From: Botrytis cinerea B05.10
Taxonomy: Eukaryota > Ascomycota > Leotiomycetes > Helotiales > Sclerotiniaceae
Reading direction: 5' to 3'
Assembly: GCF_000143535.2 (NCBI RefSeq)
Contig: NC_037312.1
Span: forward strand, 2,480,001-2,544,000
DNA length: 64,000 nt
Below are positions 22,801 through 34,584 of the stretch, piece by piece (position 1 is the first letter of the stretch; each line of letters starts with the position of its first letter). The position numbers were made by a program, and so were the translations under genes. Under the pieces are notes generated by a model. It was given only the letters and a program-made list of their open reading frames with translations, was not told where the DNA came from and did not search any database.

Positions 22801-23254
22801 AGTCGCAGAGAGGGATTATTGATGCACAACAAAATGTTATTTGTAAGAACCCGGAGAACTCAAAAAAGTCCAAAGCCCGTCGCATGGGTATACGTTGGAA
22901 GCGCAAATCTCTCAGAGAGTGCATGGCAAGTCTCTCGTTTTCACATAATAATTTTTCTATTTATTGTGGTGTAATGCGGTGTAATGCTAGGGCAGACAGA
23001 CAGCTAACCTTAGCAAATAAAGGGGCCGTATGGTAAAGGACAGAGTAACAAAGGAGCCCAAGTTGAATTGTAGCAATTGGGAATGCGGTATTTTGTTCTC
23101 CGTCCCCCTCACCGATCTGAATGCACCGGCCGCTGTCCCCAAATCGGGCATACCGACTATGGAGGCTTTTGATGGGTCTATCCCCGTGCCCATGGTTTTC
23201 CCGGGCAATGTGTATGGATCGAAGCGCCCCTGGTATTACAGCGAATACCCTTAA
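19869..23254 (+). CDS. tdp1: Tyrosyl-DNA phosphodiesterase 1 with N-terminal UIM/SIM array
   Basis: Ten exons: 19869-20277, 20343-20938, 21554-21739, 21790-21974, 22027-22138, 22211-22271, 22442-22565, 22619-22655, 22723-22925, 23023-23254; 714 aa. Every junction keeps the frame and rebuilds Tdp1 family motifs. Catalytic set one is His362/Lys364 (MHSKLQIL) with Asn382 (PSANLTPYDWGE); set two is His605/Lys607 (MHNKML) with Asn632 (GSANLSESAWG). The enzyme releases topoisomerase I peptides and other adducts from DNA 3' ends in the nucleus. Residues 7-20, 48-61 and 69-82 are ubiquitin-interacting motifs (DEELKKAIALSLGE and relatives); VVDLT at about 32-36 and VVDLTLSDED at 93-102 look like SUMO-interaction motifs. 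The last intron (22926-23022) is GC-AG with donor GCAAGT. Intron 2 is 615 bp, far longer than the rest. Catalytic residues are intact, so it is likely functional. Confidence 0.93.
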
Positions 23255-26200
23255 TTAAGCCAATCTTCCGATGCGATGATTTTCCTATTGGATCTTTCGT
23301 AAGTCCGGTATAAGGTGGTATTCACGATTGCGGATACCCTCCTAAAGCCTGCGCTGGCGTTATGGGCTGAGGGTCTTGGTTCCGACTGCGGTGTACCACG
23401 TGCGGTTGGGTATTGGCACCTCATGGATACTACTCCTTATGATAAGCACGCAGTGCAATATGCAGATCTGTGGACAGTGACATCCACAATCGCTGGGGTT
23501 CAGGGTGCTGTGAAACGTGTCTGTAGGGTACTGTCCACGATGATTTTAACACAAAGCCAGACCCCTGACTTAAAGACAATGCGGAGAAATTTTCAACCAG
23601 TATAATGCCTGATGCAACCAACGACGGAATTGAAATTGTGTCATGTTGAATCAGTGAAAATAGATGCACAGTTGCCAAGGCAGATGTGTGAAATTTCCTA
23701 AAGACAGCAGGGAAGTAGGATTTAATGATTGCTAATTGCATGGCAATGTTTAATCAGCGACTTGATGTCAGCAACATGCCGTGGTTGATGTTGTGAGTGG
23801 TGTTGTGCTACCTTTCTTTGATTTTTAAGCATAAACCAACCGAGCCACCATACTTCTAGAATTTACATGAAGCACGCTGTCCAACGGTAGATTCTGTTAA
23901 AAATAACCAATCCTAGTACACGTTTCCTACCAACAGTGCATTTAAAATTGCTCCTCAAAAAATCGATTGGGCAATCCCAAGATTGCTTTATTAATATATT
24001 AATAATGTCAACATTGCTGTGATGGCAATTTTGATGAAATTCTAGATGCACTTAATTGTGACTATTTACAATTCAGGCCTCACATGACCATGTCAATATC
24101 TGGAGCAACAATAGTGATTTTAGATGCGCGTAGAACTCTTGTGGAACCCACTCAAGTAAGCTATCGGCTCTCTTTCTCACCAGTCTCATCTACAACATTT
24201 CCAGGGCGAAACAAGGCGAACCCCCCTCTAAAACACCTGCACCTGCACCGGTATTGGATTCGTAATGCCGACATTGTCGTAATCCATGGGGCCATCATCT
24301 CGTATTGACCCCGATATGAATAAGATTCTCTTGTGATTGGCTTCTCATCACTTCCTGAAGATCGATGTCTAATTTGGTTGATGTAAGCCCAGTCGGCATT
24401 GTCTCGTTGAACTGCCTCGTGGTGGACATCATGTCCCTTGCACGGCATTTTCAGATGGGGCTTCATCATGCGCGACGAGAGGGGAAAAAAACATTCGATA
24501 ATTGCACATGACCAGCAGTCTCGAGGTATCCCATTCATTGTGTTTGGAAAGGATCAGATTGTGGCAAGCTTTGCGAGAATGTGGAATTGAAAGCAACCCA
24601 AAAATGCTATTGCATGATTTTGCAATGTTCGTCCATTGTTTTACCTACACCAATGTCCATAACAAGACGGTCAGAAGAAGCAAGATGAACGAAGCGTGTT
24701 CAACAAGCATGCATCCTGTTCTGGTATAATTCGCTCTTAGGGCCTTTTCCAGTCAACCCACAGACCGCTCTCCTCATCATCTCGTGGAATCATGACCATG
24801 AGCCCACTTAAGGTCACGGACATTATGTTCAAACACCGTATTACCATGAGACAATTTGGGGGCATGGTGTGGAAAGATTGCTAAGATTGTACAGTAACTG
24901 CTCAACGCGGACACGGTATCTTTCTCCCCCAGAGCCAGCATGGCGAGATAGCAAATTGGAAGCTTTCGAAACGGCGAAACCGAAAGTTTCGTCTATAGAT
25001 TCGGAGATCTTCGCGGGCATGATCGCCGACCCATGCTGCTCGTGCCACTTTTTTTCCGCCTTTGCCCACTTCGACCGTTGGGCAGCTGTGCACTCTCGGA
25101 TCGAAAATCAGCAGGGTGCAGCGCTTGATAGAAGAGCGAGGAAGAACAGCGCCTGCTGCCCAGTGAAATTGGGAGGATTTATCTAATTTGACGGAAGCGG
25201 AGCTCGACAAGGGCCACTCCAAGTGAAATCAGTGAGTGAGTATCTGCAGTGACATGCCCATTTGCCCCATCACCCCCATGTAGAATGCGTGTTACACAAA
25301 ACCTTGGTGGGGGCAACCAGGTCACTGTACGGTAGTTGGGGTTCAAAGTCGGTACTGAAATCTGGTGCAAAATGAATGTGGACAACCCCCCCGCTAATCT
25401 AGGATCTACCTTGAAAGGAGATGTGAGACCAATACTCGTGCGGCCACAAAGTACCTAGCATGCAACTCCGCCACTAAGAGAAGATGAGGGTTAACCTTCT
25501 TATAGTCTAGTGACTGGTGGTATGTGCATCTAGCCTCATACTTCGCAGCTAGCATTGAAATACACATTCTCCTTGTCCGCAAGATTAGGCTCGAAGTAGA
25601 TCGTGGCTCCGCTAGTCAGTGGAAACTTCGGTCAATTTCCGACCTTTAGGCCGAGTTATACAGCGCCGTATAAAGTCCAATAGGACCAAGGGAAATGTGC
25701 ATTAATTTGCTCGTCTGGGCGCGGGACGTTTTACACTAATTTGGGGGAGGCAGGACATATCATAGGTGGACAGTGGATATTCAAGTTAATTTGGGGGCAA
25801 TAGAATCTTCAATCTTCCAAGCTTCCAAGCTTCCAATCTTCACACAATCCTTATACAATCTTCAAAGATTGAGGCAGGGGGAGGCGGGGCAAACGAGCGA
25901 GGAATTACTAGATCGATGTTCATTGTCACCAGTGACTACCCCCCCTCCCCTCTTCCCTCTCCCCCCTTTCCAATTTTATCACAAAAGTCACTCCGTATTC
26001 CGAGCAGCTTACTCCGTAGAGATTCAGCCTTGGCGTCTACTTACTTTGCTTGTAATTAGATAATTAAGGGCATAACAAACCAAATGTAAGAAATGAGCAA
26101 GTGTCGGAAAATACCCACGCAATGCAACATACATCCTACTTCGTACAGCCTGCAACACACAACATACGACGATGATTATGGCCATGGTTATGATCATGCC

Positions 26201-27092
26201 AAGCGGGACTCGATCGATGTTATCATGGGTGAACGGATGTACCTGATTGGCTTGATTGCCTGTGATGAACTAACTACTTAGCTGTCTTCTTTTACTCCGT
26301 TGATCGGACTGAATTGAATCGGATATCGAAGTTTGAAGTCTCAAGTTCTTCACTAATGATTCAAACGATCTCTCGGATAACCTTAAGCTCGAGGCCAATA
26401 GTCGGTCGATCTTTTAGCTCGGATTCCCTGTTCACACTACGCACACTATTGAGAGATATGATCGAATGGAGATTTGATCACAGCTTTTCTCGTTCGCTCC
26501 AGTCTCTTAGTCCATTCAATAGAGAGAAAAGCTCGAGGAAGGAAAACGGAGTAACCCAAAATCACAAATTTCCTACAGAGATGCAATCCGCCACAAAGCG
26601 TACATTCCACGTATGTTTTTTTCCTCTAGTCGGTTTTGTGTCGTGTCGATACTGACGGAGGAGATACGCCAAAGGCCTCGTGGGCTGGCGATGCATGTTA
26701 TGTAATCACCGTAGCGATAGATTTTGAATTGTGAACAACATAGATTGAAATGTTGATCTTTTTGATGAAATCTCCAGGATTATGATACTGAGTTTTCGGA
26801 TTATATTGGACATATCTGATCTGTTACTAAGATGATATCTGAACGGTAGATTATAATTATAACATTTTACATTCGGTGTGATATTCAGTATAATTTTCAT
26901 TTCAAAGTGCAATCGAAATGGTTATAGATTTGAATAAAGGAGACATAACATATTCTAGACTCCTAAATCTATTCATATTTTGTATATAATTTATAGAATA
27001 ATTATATAGATTATTCGAGTTCACAATACGCTCTGAGTAAGTCTCTTAATTATATTAATTTGATTTTTTGATTATTATTTTTTGATTAAAAA

Positions 27093-27117
27093 AATAATAA
27101 TAATAATAACAATAAAT
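27093..27117. repeat. AAT trinucleotide microsatellite
   Basis: A run of AAT units (with one AAC) inside a very AT-rich stretch, a common type of simple repeat in intergenic fungal DNA. Confidence 0.7.
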
Positions 27118-27987
27118 ACTCAGTTTGAATTAGATCAGATTGAATGTTTCGAGGATCGATAATCGCGATATTGACTACTATCAAATCTTCTCAAGTCGAA
27201 ATTTTATTTCATCATTTCATTTCACTTGAGATTATACTTTTGATGTCAACTGTGAAAATTCCGATTCTCTAATCAGCAAATGCTAATAGAGTTTGACAAT
27301 ATTGGGGATCGACATTCTCCACATGAGCACCATCACGTACTTTATCACTATTACAAAATCTATCTTGGAGGGCAATTGCACAATGCTCGTTGCACGCACA
27401 CGTCGGTGTAGGGTAGAGCACACATAATGAGCTGGATTGCTGGTATCTTCACGATGACAACTTCCAAGGACTCGGGCCATTCAAAAGTGGCCATTTTTTC
27501 CAAAGTGTTTCGGACCAAATCCGATTCGTCAATCCTCACGGTAAGTACGTACTCAAGCACTTTGCACTTGCACGGCTCGCGTACACTCACTACGTAGGTG
27601 GCGCTACCCGAGTTCCAAGAGCGGTAAATAGTTTAGTCTCCTAACGCCAATGGTTACTGTCATTCGATTCTTTCCAATATGGCGAACAACTAGATAACGA
27701 CGATCGATCACTTTACTGCATCACATCGTCCACTACCTCGCTGCTTAAACTTTCTTGGGTCTTTCTGAATACCGATCTATGAACTCTGAGGAAATAATTT
27801 GAATCACGGTCCGGTTTTAACAACGCGGAGATATATGGTATGTTTGTGCGCAGCTGAACCCATACTGGCAAACCACACAGACGTCTCTGGAAATACCGTG
27901 AAGGCTCATCGCGAAAGGGCAGATGTCGATATAAGGAGGATGGTAAACGTGAGCTTCGTTTAGCTCTAAAGTCAAATAGATTCACCG

Positions 27988-27996
27988 TTAAAGTTT
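27988..27996 (+). promoter_or_regulatory. TTAAAGTTT, Wor1/WOPR-type binding motif
   Basis: An exact match to the nine-base core reported for Candida Wor1 and related WOPR proteins. It lies 3.8 kb upstream of the WOPR gene and I saw only one exact copy in that region. A chance match is possible. Confidence 0.25.
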
Positions 27997-30215
27997 GTGC
28001 TCGGATGTTTTCTGGTGGTTTGTGTACTATACTGGTTCGAAGCCCACTGGAACATGAGGGATCGAGAACTCTAAAACATTCCCAAGAACGATTACACTTT
28101 GGGTGTGCGATGTATGAGGCTACGGGATTTGTGCTGGTCGGTGGGTGGCAACTGATAGAGCCACGCAGTCACTCTAACCCGATGACGAAGAGCTGTAGCA
28201 AATTTGTTCAGAGAACAGAAGTAGCGTCGCAGAGTTTGTATCCGTATAGCCTCCCATCTTTCTATTTTGATAGAGGGTCATAGAACCATCTTGTGTGCCA
28301 CAGTACAACCATCACTTCGGCTGCGCCTAGAATTGCAGCCTGTGTGGTACACAATGAGGGGGAGAACCAGACGAACCAGGACTCTACACAACGGCTCGCA
28401 AGGAATTGCTCACACTCATTAGCCACTAACGATTAGGGATCGTGCACTCTGTCTCTCCAATCCGCATACGTCGTTCGCTTTCGGGTGCACAGTCGCTTTC
28501 TAGTGTTTCTCAAAGTACAGGAAGCCTAGAAGATCGTTTCGAGGATCAAAAACTAGGCCTGGTATGGTGCTGTATGCCGAAAATCGACCGGGCCACCTTC
28601 CTACAGCTGTGCTCAGGAGGTTCGAGAATGAATCTCAAGATGTAGGAGCTGCCGCAGTCTTGGATCTCGAACCGTGCAGACATAGGAGTGGAATTTCTTA
28701 ATAGAGTTTCGAGAAACAAACGTCTTTCTCATACATTCTGGACATCTGTTCCATCGGAGCATCACAAGATGTTTCAACTTGCACAAAAAAATGTAATAAT
28801 AGAATACACACTGCCGATAATGTTGGGAAAGTCCTCCGCTACGATGACATGACAGCCAAGAGGAGTTTTCAGCCCGTCGACGGAGAGCACCCACTACTCC
28901 CTTGCCATGAGAGACTGATCACAGCCAAACCAGTACAGACTCCAGATAAGCAGAATACCTCCGGTACCCGCCTGCAACGTGCTCCTCCGTACATTAACTT
29001 TCGGGAGGTGACCCCGTCTGCATCTTTGGCACTTCCTAATGGCAACTCAAAGGAAATACAACGTGAACTCTGCGAAATGTGAATTTCCGGGTCGCCGACT
29101 GACCTTCAAATTGAAACCAATGGAAAAGAGCCTTTTCTCTCTTAAATTATCTCGCTACCTTGTAGCATAATAACAAGTATTAAGCTTTCTTCAGACTAAT
29201 GCTCCCCCGAGAAGCGGCAGCTCTCACCTCCCTGCAAAGACCATGTCACAAAGAGCTAAGCATTTTCAAGCGTGAAGTCTGTATCATTGTTATCTATGGA
29301 GTGGTTAGGATTCATGATAGAATACTAATGCTTTTACGATATCTTCTGTTGTGATGTTCCATTTGCTCAGCAGGATGTCGTATAGTGATTTCGGCTCTTG
29401 TGAATCCATGTTGCACATTCGATATAGAGCAAAAGCTAATGAGCAGCACACCTTGTCAGTTAATATTGGAAATAATTTGCTCAGCTGTATTATGTGTGAA
29501 ATTAAATCTTGAGCGCCAGATTGCAGGCATAAAACTACATTCTACGGAGTTTTCCCACCTCCAAATGAACAAACCCCAGCACCTGGTTATGGGGCGGGCA
29601 TGAGGGATGCAGCGCAATGCATCGCCATCAAGCTGGCATTTCGTTCTGCGCTTGTAGGGACTATATCCCAGACAAGTATTGACCCAAGCAGTCGTAGTGT
29701 CGACACGTTACGATTCACCAACTCACCCAGCCGTGCTTTATCTTCATCTATTAATGGGCGTATGCTGGGTATGATGGGTACGGTGTGGTATATACGGTGT
29801 ATTTTTCAGGTTCTTCAAATTTAAAGGTTTGACGCCTGGACCACGGGTAGCCCTGAACATTGGAATAAATTGAGTCTTGAGTCTTTGACTCTCAATCTCA
29901 AAGAGTCTTCGAGTTCAGTTCCTGCATCTTAGGCGCAATACAGCTTCTCATCCCTTGCAAGTCGAGAGTTGAAGAAGATCCTAGTACCGACGATGAACCA
30001 TTCAGAGAGTAGCCGGACCCCATGTAGAGTTAGATGGAGAACTAAGTGAAGTGATGCACAGGTATGATCATTGATCACTAATTAATGGGAAATACACAAG
30101 TCATACATGAGTACATAGCTACTACCTAGTTACTACTTTTCGTCAAGTCTTGGTATGTCCACTTCTCGACCTCACCTACCAGATGGATTCCCACTCGACT
30201 AATCAGTTCTAACAC

Positions 30216-30275
30216 GACTAAGAAGACTAAGAGGACTAAGAGGACTAGCCAGACTAGCCAGACTAGCCAGACTAA
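30216..30275. repeat. Tandem GACTAAGA / GACTAGCCA repeat
   Basis: Three to four copies of GACTAAGA/G followed by three copies of GACTAGCCA, an evolving 8-10 bp tandem array. It lies 1.5 kb upstream of the WOPR start codon. Confidence 0.75.
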
Positions 30276-30480
30276 CACAACTTAAGTTATAACACACCTA
30301 CATGCATTACAGATTGCAGATTGTAGATGATAGATTGCAGAGTGCAGCGAGCACGAATTAGTTGCGGTGGAAATCAAAAAGTCCGTTGTACACACGTTCT
30401 GATCAGTAGTTTTTTTTTCTCCTTTGAAGCGGATAGATACTTGAGTCTGAGTTCTGATTCCTAACGATTTGGGTCAAGAC

Positions 30481-30523
30481 TTGACTCGACTCGACTGGAC
30501 TGGACCGGACTGGACTGGACCGG
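30481..30523. repeat. GACTC/GACTG/GACCG pentamer tandem repeat
   Basis: A run of five-base units of the form GACTS or GACCG, in the putative WOPR promoter or leader, following the GACTA-type array at 30216. Confidence 0.7.
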
Positions 30524-31791
30524 TGAATGTAGCAAGCCAATAGCATAACATAACTCATAACTCGCTCGTAACTCGCAGCTCATAACTGGACAAACATAAT
30601 AAAGTGTAAAAGTCTGGAATCGGTTGATGCTACTAGGGAGTCCGTCTACCACCACCACCCACTCCACTTTTCAAACGTTTACTCTTGACTCCTTCCCTCC
30701 TTAAGTTAAGCGTAGATATAGATAGATAAAATTCATTGCTTTTTGCTTTTGCGTTTACTATTTAAGTGATAGTAAAATGCTACTAGGTGGTTAATAAATC
30801 CTAAATCGTTGCTACATCATGTGAGTCGTGACTTAGTATACCTACCAGTACTTAGCTCGATTTCCTCCCCCGCAACTTCTCTCAAACTCTCTTTTTCTCC
30901 AATTTGCTCTTTCTATTCTGGAGATTTGGCTCATCACTTCTATCTTCTTATTACAATATTCTCCCACACGTAAATGAGAAAAAGCAAAAGCAAAGCAAAA
31001 GCAACAGCAAAAGCAAAACGCGAAAGGAACGAACGAACGAAAAGACTGTACTCTTTTTCTTCCCACGCATCCACCCAACTATCGCCAGCATCACTCTTCC
31101 ATTTGCATGGAATCTTTGCTCTTCGCACCCAAGCACGCCTGACGATATCAAATCCATCATCCACTTCCACTTCCACGTCCAAATCTGCGTCCATCAGCCG
31201 TCGGACTCGAACTCGCACTCGGAACCAGCCTCGAACATCCATCCCCCGGGACGTATCGAGCGAGAGCCCAAGCTCAAAACCCCGTCGTTTGCATATATAC
31301 ACCCGTACCTCGTCATTTCGACCTCCAGAACATCAAATACTCTCGTAATTCCAGAGAGAGCCCCAAAAAAGATTAAAGCTTCACCACCAATTTGACATTC
31401 CCACATAATAACTTTCCATAGTTCTATTATTGAACTTTGTTTTTTTCAGCCTTATTTCCCACCGAACTTTATATTTATTAGTCGTTGTTGTCACTCAGTG
31501 GAGTGCCAGCTATCATTGGGCCTCTTCGTTTCTTCCCACTTAACATTATCTCGACTTGAAGATTCGACATTTCTCAATCCTCATTGTTCATTGTCCGGCA
31601 TTCGATATTCGCTCTTGAATCTATTATTACTCGTCCCGCACGCCCGGAGAATATCCCCACGGCTACTACGTACTACATTACCTCCTTCTTCCAACAAGCC
31701 CTTTCTTGCTTAATCTACTTCCCTCTGTCAGTCAACTGTCGTTAGTACACATCACAACCTACCCACCCCATATAGTATCAATTCAGTCTGC
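30524..31791 (+). promoter_or_regulatory. Putative promoter and long 5' leader of the WOPR gene
   Basis: An AAAAGC-type purine repeat (about 30979-31020) is followed by GAAC repeats, then by pyrimidine-rich DNA with several short upstream frames, one of 163 codons (from 30904) that looks like leader rather than protein. CT- and CA-rich sequence runs up to the ATG at 31792. WOPR regulators in other fungi have long leaders, so a transcribed leader with upstream ORFs is plausible, but no transcription start can be fixed from sequence. Confidence 0.4.
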
Positions 31792-33315
31792 ATGATGGCA
31801 TCGTTAGGTGCTTCTATGCCTATGCCTGTACCGGTTGCGGTAAACGGTACTCTTAAGCCAACCTGGTATGGCTACATCCCCGACACAAAAGCTGCAATGA
31901 TCCTTCTCGAAGCTGCCTTTACGGGAAAGATTAACCATATTGCCCGTCGCCCCCATGACAAGGAGAGATCTGAGCTCATCAAGAGCGGCAACATTTTCAT
32001 ACACGAAGCACAGTCCTCTGGAGTAAAGCGATGGACCGATGGTACAACATGGAGTCCAAGTCGCATGGTAGGAAACTTTCTTGTCTATCGAGAGTTGAAT
32101 AAGCCATTCGCACCAGGAGAGAAAAAGAGAGCCATGGCTAAAGACAAGAGACAAGGCATTCGAAAGAGTGGCAATGGTTCCACCAGTCCTGGAGGCAGCG
32201 TTTACTCTTCTATGCATGGTCCACTCAACAAAGAGATGGAACGTGAATTGGTCGGTTCGCTAGTTGATTCATACGACTTCAAGAAGGATGGCAATTGTCT
32301 CATCAAGAAGACAATCACCGTCCAAGTAGGAGAACTCACTCATCACATTGTGTCGTACTACACAATCGATGATGTCGTCTCTGGTAAACTTTCAATCCCA
32401 CAAAATGCATTCCCAGACGTCAAGCCACGCAGGGACATTATCTACAGCAAAAGCTACAAGCACTCTCCTAACGACTCTAATCTCTTGAATGAAGACGACG
32501 TCCATGAAAATCACCTCGCCTATCAACACAACTCGGGACGGGCCAATTACGACTATTCGAATCGAAATGCGCCACGACTACCCGCACCATCCGCGCATGG
32601 CATGCCATATCAACCTAACAGTCTCCTCTCCAACAACAACTACACAATGGGCATGTCAGCCGCATCATACAGTCTCGCGCCATTCAACGGAAATTTCCCT
32701 GCAGTAAGCTCAGGTCCTAGCTCTTACAACCCCATTCTTTCTGGGAGCCCGAATGCTATCAGTCCTTATGCCGGAGGACTACCTGCGACAAGTTCGCATG
32801 GCTCTTCTTACGCTCAATACTCATCAGCTCCAAGCACGTATGACACACAAAGGGCTGATGCATATAACAATGTCTACAGGCAGCAGCGACATGGTTCCAT
32901 CTCTAACATGAATGCAACACCGCTTGCTCACCGATCTTCGAGTTATGGCCAGCAAGGGCTTAGTTCCGGAGTATCCGAAATGGTATCGGGGATGCCTGCC
33001 ATGATCCAGGGTCAGATGAGCTCGAGGAGCTCACACGACTCGGGAGCATCTGGAATGTTCCAGGGCCAAATGGCTTCGAGAAACTTCAACGAAAGTACAT
33101 ACGCTTCCCCAAATCTATATCAAAGAGATGCAACCACTCCTTCGCATGGCTATTCTCAAGCCCAGCGAACCATGTCGCAATCTAACCAACAATATAACAC
33201 ACAAGCCGGCAATCAATATCCTCAAAACATGGAAACCTCGCCGGGAAATGTCAGCACCGGGCATGCTCATTACAGTGTAGACCATCAAACCTGGCCTTCT
33301 TCAAACGGTCTTTGA
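31792..33315 (+). CDS. WOPR (Gti1/Pac2 family) transcription regulator
   Basis: Intronless, 507 aa. The bipartite WOPR DNA-binding domain is complete: WOPRa at about 24-102 (TWYGYIPDT ... RRPHDKERSELIKSG ... GVKRWTDGTTWSPSR ... GNFLVYREL) and WOPRb at about 155-195 (SYDFKKDGNCLIKKTITV ... HHIVSYYTIDDV). Between them lies a basic segment (KKRAMAKDKRQGIRK, 111-125) that could be a nuclear localisation signal. The remaining 300 residues are rich in Ser, Gln, Asn, Tyr, Gly and Met, probably a disordered activation region. Family members (Wor1, Ryp1, Sge1, Reg1, Pac2) control morphological switching, sporulation and virulence genes. The PGEKKRA sequence after WOPRa resembles the Sge1/Ryp1 branch, but the N-terminal helix (AAMILLEAAFTG) is divergent, so I leave the orthologue open. 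A second ATG follows the first directly; the first is taken as start. Confidence 0.92.
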   Translation: MMASLGASMPMPVPVAVNGTLKPTWYGYIPDTKAAMILLEAAFTGKINHIARRPHDKERSELIKSGNIFIHEAQSSGVKRWTDGTTWSPSRMVGNFLVYRELNKPFAPGEKKRAMAKDKRQGIRKSGNGSTSPGGSVYSSMHGPLNKEMERELVGSLVDSYDFKKDGNCLIKKTITVQVGELTHHIVSYYTIDDVVSGKLSIPQNAFPDVKPRRDIIYSKSYKHSPNDSNLLNEDDVHENHLAYQHNSGRANYDYSNRNAPRLPAPSAHGMPYQPNSLLSNNNYTMGMSAASYSLAPFNGNFPAVSSGPSSYNPILSGSPNAISPYAGGLPATSSHGSSYAQYSSAPSTYDTQRADAYNNVYRQQRHGSISNMNATPLAHRSSSYGQQGLSSGVSEMVSGMPAMIQGQMSSRSSHDSGASGMFQGQMASRNFNESTYASPNLYQRDATTPSHGYSQAQRTMSQSNQQYNTQAGNQYPQNMETSPGNVSTGHAHYSVDHQTWPSSNGL

Positions 33316-34584
33316 AAGCTGTTCGTTCAAATTGGCAGATAACTTAATATGCCAAGTCAGAATCCCTGTTCTTTTACCATCAGAACCGAATCTCCTGTAT
33401 CATCCAGCTCCTACTTTTCCTCCGACGCCATAAACTTCATCTTTACGCCACTATGCTTATTCCAATAACGGACGCGAAGCTGGAGTGTGAGCATAACTTC
33501 TTTGTATATTTTGACGATACATTCAACCTCTTTGGAGGAAATGTCTCATGATGGTTACCATTTCGCAACCTTTCTGTATCGATAGGATGCTTTTCCTTTG
33601 TTTTGGTTATTTGAAAATGGCTTATGAGACAAAGTCTCCTTTTTGGCAGTTGAGATGCCGGTTGAAATTTTTTTGTTTTGCTTTTAATCGTTTAAATACA
33701 TGTATGTACGTATGTATGGGTTACGGGTGACTACCGGCGCCAGGGTATATAAGTTCGTGTGTGTGTATATGGGTTACGCATGGTCGCTGGCGCAGGCGTA
33801 CGTGTACTGCAGATATTTAGCAGCAATATTCTTGGAATGATTGTCGGGGCGGATACCATTGTTATAACATTACTGAACGATGATTCCGAGAGGTGTCATT
33901 GATTCTTGGTTTTGTAGGCGTTGAAACTATCCATTTTACAACTGTACATTCAACAGTTTATAGAGGTCAATCGAGCGAGCAGCTCTTAAATAGGCTTGAA
34001 TTTGTAATTAATATTGATATTCTTAAAGATCTAAGGGAAAATAGTTTGTGAAAATGGCTTTTGCTTTGCATTTGTGTGTATCAATCGATCTTTCTCTCTG
34101 TGATGCTTCACTTCACCTCTTTCATGCATGTAAACTCTTTCACATTCACTATTGTCCATCAAGATGATTTTCCATGGTTCTGAATGATGTTCCATAGATC
34201 CAAAAATGTACAAAATCATCAACAAAGCCTTCTACACTTTGAGAAATCAGAAGAAACATTCCTTCAAGCTCGTGTTCATATTTTGTAGATTTATGGTGAT
34301 GAAACATTGTGATACTCACCTACCGCCAATAAACGCGCGGCGGCTATTGTTTCCCAGAAGAGTAGAATAGAACCCCACCTTCCCCGCGAACAATTCTACG
34401 TTTGATTGGAAAAGTGTATTTTCGATTCCATCCGATTTAATCCCAAGGTTCTTCCCCCCAAACACCAAACTCAAACTATATTCTTTTTGACTTTCGATAA
34501 AATAGACTTCCCGTCAAACTGTATCTATCACTGCTTGTTTTGCGGTTAAGGTTGCTTCAGGGTTGCAGGGAAAATCAGGATGCA
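33316..34584. other. Intergenic, WOPR 3' UTR and crd1 promoter
   Basis: 1.27 kb without a supportable gene. A tandem pair of ATGGGTTACG segments about 60 bp apart (33716 and 33770) marks a small direct repeat after the WOPR stop codon. Confidence 0.4.

Larger units (their letters stand above)
23255..30215. other. Large gene-poor region upstream of the WOPR regulator
   Basis: About 7 kb with no frame I recognise as coding; the longest are near 125 codons and of atypical composition. 26.7-27.3 kb is strongly AT-rich with an AAT repeat at 27093-27117. Together with the following 1.6 kb it makes an 8.5 kb gap before the WOPR gene. It may hold a long promoter, non-coding RNAs or decayed repeats. 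Confidence 0.45.

Noticed and set aside
24161..24538. 125-codon minus-strand frame between tdp1 and the WOPR gene
   Set aside because: Odd composition, no start context or motif, and no similar neighbours; likely chance.
28020..28050. B-box-like GGTTCGAAGCC, possible tRNA gene
   Set aside because: No A-box at the right distance and the T-arm stem does not pair (ACTGG against CCCAC).
30904..31395. 163-codon plus-strand frame upstream of the WOPR gene
   Set aside because: It reads through a purine repeat and leader-like pyrimidine tracts; better seen as promoter/5' leader than as a protein.
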